Part shown: positions 13,621-25,418 of the stretch, piece by piece
How positions within the stretch are numbered: the first letter of the stretch is position 1
Layout of the letters: each line of letters starts with the position of its first letter
Notes under the pieces: generated by a model
The model's database searches: none
What the model was told of the DNA's origin: nothing
The model's input: only the letters and a program-made list of their open reading frames with translations
Source: Acestrorhynchus altus
Taxonomy: Eukaryota > Chordata > Actinopteri > Characiformes > Acestrorhynchidae
Assembly (NCBI GenBank): GCA_034509495.1
Contig: JAVGWO010000026.1
Location: 4,246,165 to 4,310,164 of the forward strand
DNA: 64,000 nucleotides
Direction: 5' to 3'
Translations under genes and position numbers: made by a program

Positions 13621-15574
13621 TAGTGATGTTTAACTGCCTCTCACCCTCACACATATCTCACACATACATCTTAGGCCTACTTGAAACCCCCCAGCCATAT
13701 CATGTTGGACACCTGTGTGTCCCCAGTGTCCTCTTTTCTGAAAACCAAATTATGATCACGCTGGCTCATATGATTACCTGATCAACACGCACTGATTAAA
13801 CTCTCCCTTTTCAATGAATCAGCAGTGATTAATTGTCAGTTGGATAATGATGGCTTGATGGGCACCCATTTGCATGCATTATTTATTTTTAAGTACTTTA
13901 GTATGTTTGAAAGACCATACATTGTTTGTTATTGTAAAATAGTTCTTTAATTTCACATAATTATTGCTTAACTACAGGTTTGAGTCTCTTATTAATGGAC
14001 AACGAGCATTAAAAATCAGCATTTTCAACAGATTCTTTTTTTCAATTGGCTGTAAGATGGAATTAATATTGAATGTCACTCCGCTGTTGTTGTTTTGCTT
14101 TCAATATCCGAGTCATTAAAAAGGTTCATGTTTTTCATAAGGCATGTTATGATCACAATGTAGCAACAGTATTATAATCTGCTATTTTGTCTGTATTGTA
14201 GAGCATTTATTGCTCTGGGGTTTGTTATACTAGAGTGAGTTTTATGGGCAGTGCCACTGAGCTTGCATGATGTGCAGCTCTGTGCTGTTTTGAGGGTGAG
14301 GAGATGGGAAAGTGCAGCCAGTGTCTTCTCTTCTCCTCACTTTCAGTCCTTCATAAAAGATGAGCAGCAGAAGGAGAATGGAGGACAATAAGGGCAAGGT
14401 AAAAAGCGAGTACTGAAGGACAGTCCAGACTCCTTGGAGTGTTCCCGATCAAAACATTTATTTGAAGTGACAGGTGACAGGTTTTACATTGGTTGTGCAT
14501 TTAGTTTTGGTTGTGGCCATTTGATTGAATAGACAATAAGCGAGAATGGTAGAACTGCAAGAAGGACTTCAGAAGTTGGAGACAGTTTGGATTGAAAGAG
14601 AGCAAGTGTCCAGTGGAGGTTCTTCTCTTCTTCGATCTCTTGCCTCTCTCTCTGTCTTACTCTCCTTATTTATTGTCTCACTCTCTTTTGCTCTGGATAT
14701 CCAGTCTTGTCTCTCTATATCTTCATCTCCACTCCATTCTGAGGGCAGCTTAGAGAGACAGTATAAACAGGTAAAGCAAAGTGCAAAACACTAGTGAAGA
14801 TGATATAATATGATGGTTTGCATCTTCACTGTTCCCACTGTGGCTGTAAGTGTAAGCACAGAGAATAAGGATCTTTTCAGACCCAGCCATGGCAGTTACA
14901 GTACGATGCCCATGAAGCACAACATGTGCCTAACCATGCAGAATGAATCATTTGAAGCATCTGAATAATTAAAGTGCATGAGCTACGTGAATGAGATTAT
15001 CTGACCTTAACGATTCCGTTAATATGAACTAAATGACACCCTAGTCAAACAACACCAACAAAGTGATTCACATCATATGAAATAACCTGGTTGAATCATT
15101 GATTCAGTTCTTTTATTTCTCTACTACGCCCTTGCTCAGTTGCTCAGCTCTTCCAGACAAGTGATTTGCACCTCTTGTAATTATATATTCATAGCACAGA
15201 ACAGCAGGGATGAAGTTTATTGAACTTCACAGTCACTATTTTTGTTGGGAAATAAATCTCTCTCCTTCCTCCACAGTGCTTTGATAGTAAATCGATAGTT
15301 GGGAGAAAGGTCCATTTTACACAATTTTTCCTTATTCCAAACTTTTTTAATGAACTGAGATATTTATTGTTTAAATGTATGTTACTTCAGTTTTTCTTTA
15401 GAGCTATGGTGTTCATGTAACTAACAGGTTGTAGGAATATGGGAAAATGTGTTACCAGTTTACATATAGCTGTTATGTAATTTCGGGAAAAAAGTTTGAA
15501 ACTGTATGACAAAACAATATGTAAAAATAGAAAACAATTTAAGATTGTATTTGTCAATTTTTATACCAGTGCAG

Positions 15575-15866
15575 TATTCATTCATTCATTCATTCATTCA
15601 TTTTCTGAACCGCTTATTCCTGAATAGGGTCACGGGTGAGCCGGTGCCCAGCCGGCAACTCTGAGCGCAAGGGCGGGAAACAACCCTAGACAGGGCGCTA
15701 ATCCATCGTAGGGCGCACACACACACACACACACTAAGGGCCACTTTAGAGTCACCAATTCACCTATCATGCATGTCTTTGGACTGTGGGGGAAACCGGA
15801 GTACCCGGTCCTTCTTGCTGTGAGGCAACAGCGCTATCCACTGCGCCACCGTGCCACCCCACCAGT
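15575..15866 (+). repeat. Retroposon-like fish repeat with (ATTC)n head
   Basis: An (ATTC)n run is followed by TGAACCGCTTATTCCTGA, GGGTCACGGGTGAGCCGG and GGCGGGAAACAACCCTAGAC. Later come CATGTCTTTGGACTGTGGG and a tail with CTATCCACTGCGCCACCGTG. This order is typical of a widespread fish repeat. A middle section is missing between GTACCCGG and TCCTTCTTGC. A partial copy lies at 16653-16770. Confidence 0.7.
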
Positions 15867-16059
15867 GCAGTAAAAATAATAATAATAATTAATTCAATTC
15901 AATTAATTCAAAAGGATACACCATCCACCATCACATATTCATATAATGCATTAAACCTTTTTTGCAAGTCCTGATGGAAACAAAAATCAGCTTCTCCATC
16001 CAGGAGATGGAAGCTTGAAGTGCTCTTAAATTTCCTGGTAAATACTTCATTGACTCATT

Positions 16060-16640
16060 GACACAGTGGACCAAAACCAGCAAATGACATGGCATCTTAA
16101 ACCAACACAGAATGTGGAAACGTCCCAGTGGACTTCAGACACCTTGAATTCCGTGTCTCTCCACTCTTTACCTTGAGACTCTGTGACTCTGTGTTACCAA
16201 ATAAAATGCAGAATTTACTTTCATCTGAAAAGAGGCCTTTGGAACCCTGAGCAACAGGACAGTTTTTTTTTTCTCCTTAGCCCAGGTAAGACGCTTCTGA
16301 CCTTGCTTCAGGAGTAGCTTGATATTAGATATACTGCAGTTCTATCTACTTTCCTGGAAGCATTTGTGTGCAGTGTCTTTTGATGCACTGACACCAGCCT
16401 CAATCCACTCCTTGTGAAGCTGTCCTAAGTTCATGAGGTAACCTTCTTTGCCAAACTTTTCAAGGCTGCGGTCATCACCGCTGCTTGTGTACTTTTTCCC
16501 CTTCCAAACAACTTTCTGTTTATATACTTTGATACAGCATGCTGAGAACAGCCTACTTTTTCAGCAATGATCTTCTGTGGCTTACTTTATTTGTGGAGGG
16601 TGTGGCTGATCATCTTCTGGAAAACTGATAACAATGTGGA
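16060..16640 (-). pseudogene. Decayed Tc1/mariner transposase remnant
   Basis: On the - strand the translation reads in pieces like the middle of a Tc1-type transposase, including KRLTWAKEKK and FSDESKFCILFG, where the Asp would be the first catalytic residue. Upstream in transposase order come a Lys-Phe-Gly-Lys-Glu block and a helix-turn-helix-like segment. Stops and frame changes interrupt it. The second catalytic Asp and the Glu are absent, so this is a truncated copy. Confidence 0.65.
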
Positions 16641-16652
16641 ATGTTGATACAT

Positions 16653-16770
16653 CCATCCATCCATTCCATTTTCTGAACTGCTTATTCCTGAATAGGGTCA
16701 TGGGTGAGCCGGTGCCCAGAAGGCAACTCTGAGCGCAAGGGCGGGAAACAACCCTTGACAGGGCGCGAGC
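16653..16770 (+). repeat. Partial copy of the 15.6-kb retroposon-like repeat
   Basis: Carries TGAACTGCTTATTCCTGAAT, GGGTCATGGGTGAGCCGG and GCGGGAAACAACCCTTGAC, then stops. It directly abuts the Tc1 remnant at 16060-16640. Confidence 0.7.
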
Positions 16771-18199
16771 ACCTACTCAGATCAATACAGACAATAACAT
16801 GTTAGAATAAATGTAACTAATATTAATGTAGTAAACACTAGTTATGTGTAACTAGTTACTAGTTATACACAGCACCTAGTAACAGTGAGTTGCTGACTGA
16901 AGCTTCCTCTGAAAGTGCCTTAATCCTGTTTTCATATCGCCTTAAATGGTGCAGCAGATACATGGAGGGTGCCTTATCCACTGTTACGGAAGACTACCTT
17001 CAGCTTGGTTTTGAGTGTAGAGCATAGAATATAGTAAAGCTTGCGTGTTTACAATCACAATTTGCACAAAATTTGACACTGCTGGTGTCATAAATGTCCT
17101 ATCATAGTGTAAATTGATAAGGGAATTGAGATGAGTCCAGAATTACTATGAATAAATTTGAATAAATTTGTTTTTGGAAATGAATTCGCCGTGAACACTT
17201 TTCAAAAATAATAACAGTGAGCTGAATTTCTATGATATACTTTAGGAAAAGCCTGTTTGCCTGAAAAACACAATAAAACATGAGACAATAGTTCTTATGC
17301 TATAGAACCTCTGTATGCATAATGGTAGGATTACTCAATGGTAGGATAAACTGATGAACATCCGCTACTAACTAGAGTTTAGTTTGACACAAGTTTTAAA
17401 GATGACTAACAAGTCTCTCCATAGAAAAATATTTCATATATACACAAGATGGGTCAGTGTAGGTGGCTTTTAGTGTCTTACTAACTACATGCCAGTGTAT
17501 TCACACATTTGCATCAAACCTCATTGAGTTAGCTTCAAAAAGACTTGTTTAAGTTGATTCCAACAGTATTTGGCATTTGAGTTCCAGCCTTAGTATGTTA
17601 GCTAGTGTTACCTGTGTCAGCCATGTAAAGAACCAAACAGTTATTGAGGGTTTCGCTTCTTTGACAACTAATGTTAAGAACTCTTTGTGTTAATAGAAGC
17701 TAAGCTTCATTAAGCCGTAGGCCTGACACTTCAATGGCAACAACTGTCACATTGTTAAGAGACTAATTTAGCAACACAGCAAAAGGAAAATATAACAGGT
17801 CTAATGGGTCTGTACCAGCACTTAATGGTATGATGTGGCCTTAGTTACCATTTGGCCTTGGGGTAGAAAAGAAACTGTGGATTTCTGTACAGCCATTGTC
17901 AATGGGAAAATAAAGCTCTTTTATTGGATCTGAATTACAGTGCCTTGAATTATATTCTGAATCAAATGAATTGACTCAGTGAACAGTGATTCAAAGATTT
18001 ACATCTAATTTTCAAAAACCAGTTATCTAGCTACAGCAGGATTTCAGAAAATCATTACTGGACTAAAATATTTCCAGCAAAATGCTAGACTACCTGCATT
18101 AGCCCTAATCTTTTAATCAGAAGTGAGGTTTCTCATAATGGGAAACACTTGTGTGACTGGTTATGGATGTACCTATAGCACCACGTCTGACAACAATCT

Positions 18200-18410
18200 G
18201 ATAGACCATCCATAGCACTGATACAAAGGTAGTGGCCAGGTGGTTATGGAACATGGTGGTTGTGAATTCGATTCCCTGAACTGGCAGGTTATGATTAAAG
18301 TGCTCTTGAGCAAAGGCTGCTTTGTCCAAAGTGCAAAGTCCACCTCTTTTCTCTTACCGCTCTCCACTAGTCTTACTGCCCTGGTTGGGGGGTTCATATT
18401 GAGATATCAA
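18200..18410 (+). repeat. SINE-like retroposon fragment
   Basis: Contains GGTTGTGAATTCGATTCCC, which resembles a tRNA-type B box, followed by CTCTTGAGCAAAGG. This order is typical of tRNA-derived fish SINEs. The flanks are degraded. Confidence 0.5.
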
Positions 18411-19012
18411 AAACAGTGAGATGTACAAAAATAACTTGACTCAATCTGTCGATACGTCCTGACTAGCTCTCTCGAGTAGGCTAACCCCCCAATGTTCCCC
18501 GATGTACTATATCTACAGTGCATCTGGAAAGTATTCACAGAACTTCACTTTATGCACATTTTGTCATGTTACAGCCTTATTCCAAAATGGATTCAATTCA
18601 TTTTGTTCATGAAATTCTATGCACAATACCCCACAATGACAAAGTGAGAAAAGTTTGTTTAAATTTATTTTAAAAAAACATGTACATAAGTATTCACAGC
18701 CTTTGCCATTAAACTCAAAATTGAGCTCAGGTTGTTTCATCTTGTTTCCATTGATCATCCTTCAGATGTTTCTGCAGCTTGATTGGAGAACAACTGTGGT
18801 AAATTCAGTTGATTGGACATGATTGGGAAAGGCACACACCTGTTTATATAAGGTCCCATAGCAGACAGTGCATGTCAGAGCACAAACCAAGCCATTAAAT
18901 CCAAGGAATTGTCTGTAGACCTCAGAGACAGGATTGAATTGAGACACAGATCTGGGGAAGGATACAGAAAATAATCTGCTGCATTGAAGGTCCCGATGAG
19001 CAGAGTGGCCCC

Positions 19013-19151
19013 CATTTACATTTACATTTACATTTACATTTACCTTTTTGGCATTTAGCAGACGCCCTTATCCAAAAGTGCTTTGCTGTTCACTCAGAAT
19101 ATCCTTAGCTAGTAGAGTGTACACTGTGTGTAAACTGTGTACACTTAACTA
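19013..19151 (+). repeat. Short retroposon-like insertion with (CATTTA)n repeat
   Basis: A hexamer run CATTTA is followed by TTGGCATTTAGCAGACGCCC and TTATCCAAAAGTGCTTTGC. This is the reverse of the tail at 35269-35326 and a common retroposon end in fish. It breaks the old Tc1 transposase between GAGCAGAGTGGCC and AGCCTCCATCAT. Confidence 0.65.
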
Positions 19152-19636
19152 GCCTCCATCATCCATAAATAGAAGAATTTTGGAACCACAAGGACTCCTC
19201 CAAGAGCTGATCGCCTGGCCAAACTGACTGACTGTGGTAAGTCAGTGAGTTGACCAAGAACCCAATTGTCACTATGACAGAGCTCCAGTGTTGTTCTGTG
19301 GAGAGAGGAGAACCTTCCAGAAGGACAATCCTTTCTGCAGCACTTCACCAATCAGGTGAGTGGCCAGACGGAAGCCAATCCACAGTAAAAGGCATGGCAG
19401 CCCATCTGGAGTTTGCCAAAAGGCACCTAAAGGACTCTCAGACCATAAGAAACAAAAAGATTGAACATTTTGGACTGAATGCCTAGCGTGTGAAAACCAG
19501 CCACTGCTCATATCCTAGACAAAACCATTCCTACAGTAAAGCATGGTGGTGGCAGCATCATGCTGTAGGGATGTTATTCTGCGGCAGGAACTGAGAGACT
19601 ATTCAGGGTCAAGGGATAGATGACTGCAGTGATATA

Positions 19637-21241
19637 CAGTGGGGAAAATAAGTATTTAGTCAGTCACCAATTGTGCAAGTTCTCCCACTTAAAAAGATGA
19701 GAGAGGCCGTTAATTGACATCATAGGTAGACTTCAACTATGAAAGACAAAATGTGAAAAAAAAATTGAGAAAATAATTTTGTCTGACTTTTAAAGAATTT
19801 ATTTGCAAATAATGGTGGAAAATAAGTATTTGGTCAATAACAAAAGTTCATCTCAATACTTTGTTGTATATCCTCTGTTGGCAATGACAGAGGTCAAATG
19901 TTTTCTGTAAGACTTCACAAGGTTGGCACACACTGTTGCTGGTATGTTGGCCCATTCCTCCATGCAGATCTCCTCTAGAGCAGTGATGTTTTGGGGCTGT
20001 CGGCGGGCAACACAGACTTTTAACTCCCTCCAAAGGTTTTCGATGGGGTTGAGATCAGGAGACTGGCTAGGCCACTCCAGGACTTTGAAATGTTTCTTAC
20101 GAAGCCACTCCTTTGTTGCCCTGGCAGTGTGCTTGGGATCATTGTCATGCTGAAAGACCCAGCCACGTTTCATCTTCATTGCCCTTGCTGATGGAAGGAG
20201 GTTTGCACCCAAAATCTCACAATACATGGCCCCATTCATTCTTTCATGTACACGGACCAGTCGTCCTGGTCCCTTTGCAGAGAAACAGCCCCAAAGCATG
20301 ATGTTGCCACCCCCATGCTTCACAGTTGGTATGGTGTTCTTTGGATGCAACTCCGCATTCACTGTCCTCCAAACACGACGAGTTGTGTTTTTATCAAATA
20401 GTTCTACTTTGGTTTCATCTGACCATATGACATTCTCCCAATACTCTTCTGGAACATCCAAATGCTCTCTAGCAAACTTCAGATGTGCCTGGATATGGAC
20501 TGGCTAAAGCAGGGGGACACGTCTGGCACTGCAAGATCTGAGTCCCTGGCGTCGTAGTGTGTTGCTGACGGTAGCCTTTGTAACGTTGGTCCCAGCTTTC
20601 TGCAGGTCATTCACTAGATCCCCCCTTGTGGTTCTGGGATTTTTCCTCACTGTTCTTGTGATCATTTTGACCCCACGGGCTGAGATCTTGCGTGGAGCCC
20701 CAGATCGAGGGAGATTAGTTGTGGTCTTGTAGGTCTTCCATTTTCTAATTATTGCTCCCACAGTAGATTTCTTCACACCAAGCTGCTTGCCTATTGCAGA
20801 TTCAGTCTTCCCAGCCTGGTGCAGGTCTACAATTCGGTTTCTGGTGTCCTCCGACAGCTCTTTCGTCTTCACCAAAGTGGAGTTTGGAGTGTGACTGTTT
20901 GAGGTTGTGGGCAGGTGTCTTTTATACTGTTAACGACTTCAAACAGGTGTCATTAATACAGGTAATGAGTGGGGGAAAGAGGAGCCTCTTAAAAAAGAAG
21001 TTACAGGTCTGTGACAGCCAGAAATCTTGCTTGTTTGTAGGTGACCAAATACTTATTTTCCACCATTATTTGCAAATAAATTCTTTAAAAGTCAGACAAA
21101 ATGATTTTCTCAATTTTGTTTTCACATTTTGTCTCTCAAAGTTGAGCTCTACCTATGATGTCAATTACAGGCCTCTCTCATCTTTTTAAGTGGGAGAACT
21201 TGCACAATTGGTGACTGACTAAATACTTATTTTCCCCACTG
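19637..21241 (-). mobile_element. Tc1-like transposon, near-complete, inserted in the older copy
   Basis: The 1605-bp element is bounded by TA on both sides (19635-19636, 21242-21243) and starts and ends with CAGTGGGGAAAATAAGTA in inverted orientation. The terminal repeats are about 200 bases long and differ at roughly nine positions by eye. A second AAAATAAGTATTT motif at the inner edge of each gives the IR/DR layout seen in Sleeping Beauty-type elements. The transposase reads on the - strand and is intact except for one stop codon. Confidence 0.93.
19853..20875 (-). pseudogene. Tc1 transposase (DD34E) with one premature stop
   Basis: A 340-codon frame opens at [12 protein letters not shown] and ends [11 protein letters not shown], the normal Tc1 length. 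It has an N-terminal paired-type helix-turn-helix (about 1-120) with RSGAPRKIS in the linker, and a DDE core with Asp153 (WSDET), Asp244 (QHDNDPKHT) and Glu279 (NPIENLW), 34 residues apart. The only visible defect is a TAG at 20506-20504, where a Lys codon (AAG) would be expected from the family. No frameshift is seen. The protein would therefore be cut after 123 residues, leaving a DNA-binding domain without the catalytic core. Confidence 0.9.
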
Positions 21242-22726
21242 TACAGAGACATCATTAATGATAACCTGTTCCAGAGCACTCTGGACCTCAGGCTGGGATG
21301 AATGTTTATCTTCCAACAGGACAACGACCCAAAGCACACAGCCAAGATAACAAAAGTTTGGCTTTGGGACAACTTTGTGATTGTCCTTGAGTGGCAAAGC
21401 AAGAGACCAGACTTGAACCTGATTGAAAATCTCTGGAGATATCTTAAAATGGAAGTGCACCAACACTCCTCATCCAAATGATGGAGCTTGAGAGGTTCTG
21501 CAAAGAAGAAAATAGGGAGACGTCCCAAAAATGGGTGTGCCAAGCTTATAGCTTCATACTCAAAAAGACTTGAGGCTGTAATTTCTGACAATGGTACTTC
21601 AAAAGTAGTACTTCAAAAGTATTGAGCAAAGGCTGTAAATACTTATGTACATATTATATTTTTGTGTTTAATTTATTTATTTATTTATTTTGCAATACAA
21701 ACCTAGAAAGTGGAATTTAGATATTTCACAACTCACTAAAGTAACAGCTAATATTGATCTGTTTTGTACTTTTTTCATATAGTGGATTATCTGTATGAAG
21801 AAGACCAGGAAGTAGAGCACCAAGGGAGGGTTAAGCAGACAGTGAGACATAGAACAATAGGACTGGATGGAGAGAGAACAGGCAAGAGCAGGGTCTGTCT
21901 TCAGGGAGTGTTACTGACACTGAGAGCATTAGTGATGGTCTTACTCACACACTGAACATCGATGCTCCACCGCCGCAACAAGACAGGGAATTACACAGCC
22001 TGACTGTTACAAGTAGTATCAACAAATAGACAGAGACCCTCTCACTCACACACAGTGTAAACACAAAACACAGACTCTTTGCTTCCGCACGTACTCTCTT
22101 CATCTTTTACACTGACTGAACCTGAGACTGCAATTGTGTTAAAGCCTTAGGCCTAAATTAAAGCTTAAATCATGACCTATTAATCAGTAATTACAACCAT
22201 GTTCACTGTCATTTATTCATACCTGTTAGCAACATGTGGGAGAGTTTCTCTGGGTGAGATCCTGCATATGATTTAATCAACCATCTGTACGCACACACAA
22301 GAGTGTGCACACTAGCACACGCAAACCCAACAAACAAACATTCATGAGTGTGCTACAGGAGGAGGAGTGCAGAGGACTTTGAAGCTGTAATCAGGATTAT
22401 GCGCTTTTGAATTGGTGTGACCGGCTTTCAAAGGAGCAGTGGAAGAAAATGGGGGAGCGAGGGAGGGAAAAGGGACAGGGAGAGACAGAGAGAAGAAGAG
22501 CGATGAGTGGGCTGATGGATAAGCATGAGAGGAGCTCCGAAAAGAAGGGATCAGAAGAAATAGATGAGGTTTTCCATATCCCTTTTGTGTCACCATCTGA
22601 GGAGGCTGTCTTTGGTGAAGCAGATGAGTGTATCAGAGGGAATCTAGACCAGGATAAGCTTTCAGCTCTTCAGATCAAAAGGCAGCAGTGTTGCCCTCTG
22701 CTCATCTACACCTCGCAAAGACATAT

Positions 22727-22734
<8 letters not shown>

Positions 22735-22787
<53 letters not shown>
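22735..22787. repeat. (CA)n microsatellite
   Basis: A pure CA run of about 26 units. Confidence 0.98.
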
Positions 22788-22789
<2 letters not shown>

Positions 22790-23706
22790 AATGTCATTCT
22801 TTTTACACACCCAGAGTCATATAATTTATACTTAAACATGTGCATGTGTGTGGGTGCATGGACCATGGAATGTGTTTTTGATTGGTGAGGCCAACCATCA
22901 GCCCCCAGCACTCATACACACCCACCACTGTCACCATGAGCTGAAATACACAGTTCTCACATTTTTTTACACCCAGCCTTACCTTACAGCAATGCTTGAA
23001 AATCTAAAATCTTGAAACCTCGAAAATCTAATACAAACCCTTACCTGGGCAGTAGAAGTATTTTTAATACCATTGATTGTGGAAGATTTTGCTCTTTTTT
23101 ATTTATTATTAGAGAGCCACTTACCTACCCAGAGAGGGAGAGCAGCCAGCTGCTGATGGCAAGCAGCATGACCCAGGATTTGAACTTGCAACCCTCAGAT
23201 CATAGAGGTAGCGTTAAGTCCGTCAAGCCACTTGGAGCCAATGTAGACTGTTTATAAAACTCATTTGAGATACACAGTTAGACCTTAGAAACCTTGAAGA
23301 CTATATTGGAGCTCTAGAGATTACACTGTTACTGTCTTGAGGCAAAGTGTGTCTTTGTGGGGGACATGAAAGACCTTACGTGGCATGGAATTAAATCAGT
23401 GAAACATTGAGAAGCAGAAGTCAAGTAAAGTTTGTCATTGTGCTGACTATGACCCAGTAAACCCTACATTTGTGTAATGGAATGGGTAGGACAATCAATT
23501 CATCCCAAGATCATTCCACAATCTATGTGTGGGTGTGTGGTATGCACATGTATACAGTTAAACGGTATACCAGCTTGCCATGTCAGAAGGCACCTTGGAA
23601 CGTGATAAGAGAGAGTGAGCGAGCGAGAGAAATGGAGAGAGAGAGAGAGATGACCTTAGCATAAGGGTTAGAAATCTGATGAAGAGACCACAGTAAACGT
23701 GTGCGA

Positions 23707-23708
<2 letters not shown>

Positions 23709-23767
<59 letters not shown>
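23709..23767. repeat. (CA)n microsatellite
   Basis: A pure CA run, the first of a pair 130 bases apart. Confidence 0.98.
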
Positions 23768-23768
<1 letters not shown>

Positions 23769-23891
23769 TTATACACACAGTTGGTGTCCTTTCTGCTTGT
23801 CTGCTCAGGCTGGCAGGGTGATAAAGCTTCCCTCTATCCTGCAGTAACACATGTACAGTATTTGTTGAACTGTATAATGGTATGGTCATCC

Positions 23892-23893
<2 letters not shown>

Positions 23894-23953
<60 letters not shown>
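23894..23953. repeat. (CA)n microsatellite
   Basis: A pure CA run, the second of the pair. Confidence 0.98.
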
Positions 23954-23957
<4 letters not shown>

Positions 23958-24384
23958 GTGCGGATGTCACTGGAAAAACACAGTACTTGAGCTGTCACTG
24001 AGGGCTGGAGATTTTTAAATGAAGTCGTGAAGTCAGAGCACTGAATTTTCACCTTTTCCCCAAATTTTCTAACCCTTTCATTTTCACATGATTCTTCCAA
24101 CAAGAGCAAAGGCAAGCATGTGCTTTCTTCAGTTCTCATGAAGGTAGCCACTGCATCTCGTAGTAGAACCTTTTCAGAGTGCTAACCACCAACAGTGTGC
24201 AGCTAACAGATGCCCAGACTGATTAGTATTGTGATGAGGAAAGGAGGGGAAAAGAAGGGCCATACTACCTACCCAGAGTGAGACCACTAAGGTTCACTGG
24301 GACTCCCAATCACAGATGGCTGTGGCATCACTGGGAATCAAACTGGCGATCACTCAATAATATTGCCCGTGCTTAAAGCTGCTA

Positions 24385-25418
24385 ATGTCTGGCCCACACT
24401 GCAGGATAATTGGGCCAATTTTTAATGCAAATTTGCTCCTCCCAATAATTGCACAATGTCATACAATTTCAAGGTCATCACAAACAATGATCTTCCCATA
24501 TGATCCTGTGGTGTGAAGAGTCTCAAATACAGTCTCTACTCTTCTGATCTACAGCCAGTGCAGGCATGGTCTCCCCGATCATGAATCATAAATATGAAAT
24601 GTTTAATATTTATGACTCAGTTTCCTGTAGTGTGGGCTGGACATTGATTCTCTGGTGTGAAACGCAACATTGATGTCATTCCTGAAAAAAAAACGGCACC
24701 CAAAGAGAGCCAAACTGAACTTTTTTGGTCAACAAGGCTAATGCATACTGCAACGTGTTTCAGGTGAAGACACACATACATACATTAATACATTAGTGAA
24801 CAAATACAAACAAGCATTGATGCACTAAAATAAATTCTGATTAATATTTGATATATTTTGAGCAGGAAGTATAAAGATTTAGTACCAGATTTCACCCCAG
24901 TGTTTCAAGCAGTGGCTGACCCTATTATATTCATTTGAACAAAAGTAAAGATAAGATAAAGTAAAGATAAGAACCTCAAAAGTAAAGATAAGAACTACAA
25001 ATTGGCTTCACTGAGGAGAGGATTGAAAACAGATCACACTTTGATATACACAAAAAGTGTCCTTTCCAGTAAGCATCGAATATCCAAAAATATGAGGTGC
25101 CTAACACTTAAAAAATGTATCACTTATCATTGTTTTCACCTCAAGCTCGTGTTTCTCACATATGTTTGAGCCCGTTTTCTTTTATGGATTCATCTGCATT
25201 ATTTTCTTCCTCTTTGCTTTTTCTGTTTGAGGCAACAGTTTGTGAGAATCTCCCATGAAGAGTGGAGGTTCCGAGCCATCAGGATCCTTCTTTGCATGCG
25301 TGATCCGAAAGTGTGTGGTGATGTTTCATGCAGGGCAAGTCATGTATTGGGGAGATAGAAAAATGTATGAAACTAGTGCAAAATGTTGGTTTAGAATCCT
25401 GTAGTGTGAACCAGACAT
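24385..25418. mobile_element. Non-autonomous DNA transposon with ~23-bp terminal inverted repeats
   Basis: The left end ATGTCTGGCCCACACTGCAG and the right end, reverse complemented, ATGTCTGGTTCACACTACAG agree at all but about three of the first 23 bases. The 1.03-kb interior has no transposase-like frame. A target-site duplication is not obvious, so superfamily is undetermined; hAT or PIF/Harbinger are options. Confidence 0.6.

Larger units (their letters stand above)
18872..21625 (+). pseudogene. Transposase remnant of the old Tc1-like element
   Basis: Fragments on the + strand follow Tc1 transposase order: a start near MSEHKPS, the segment TKNPIVTMTELQ, the block VKHGGGSIML, and after the second insertion [15 protein letters not shown] and [15 protein letters not shown], which carry the second Asp and the Glu of the DDE triad. 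Many stops and frame changes show it is long dead. It is split by insertions at 19013-19151 and 19637-21241. Confidence 0.75.
18516..21712 (+). mobile_element. Old Tc1-like transposon, host of two later insertions
   Basis: The left end starts CAGTGCATCTGGAAAGTATT next to a TA at 18514-18515. Inner left repeat ACATAAGTATTCACAGCC is mirrored on the right by GGCTGTAAATACTTATGT. The outer part of the right terminal repeat is lost into an AT-rich (TTTA)n stretch, so the right boundary is approximate. Removing the two insertions leaves about 1.4-1.5 kb, which fits a Tc1-type element with one shortened end. Confidence 0.8.

Noticed and set aside
21178..21591. A 137-residue - strand frame
   Set aside because: It is the antisense of the old Tc1 transposase fragment and the end of the younger element.
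22407..22790. A 127-residue + strand frame with a charged N-terminal part
   Set aside because: It begins in GA-rich sequence and ends in a (CA)n run. No splice or domain support was seen.
24385..25418. The terminal-inverted-repeat element as an autonomous transposon
   Set aside because: No frame in the interior resembles any transposase.
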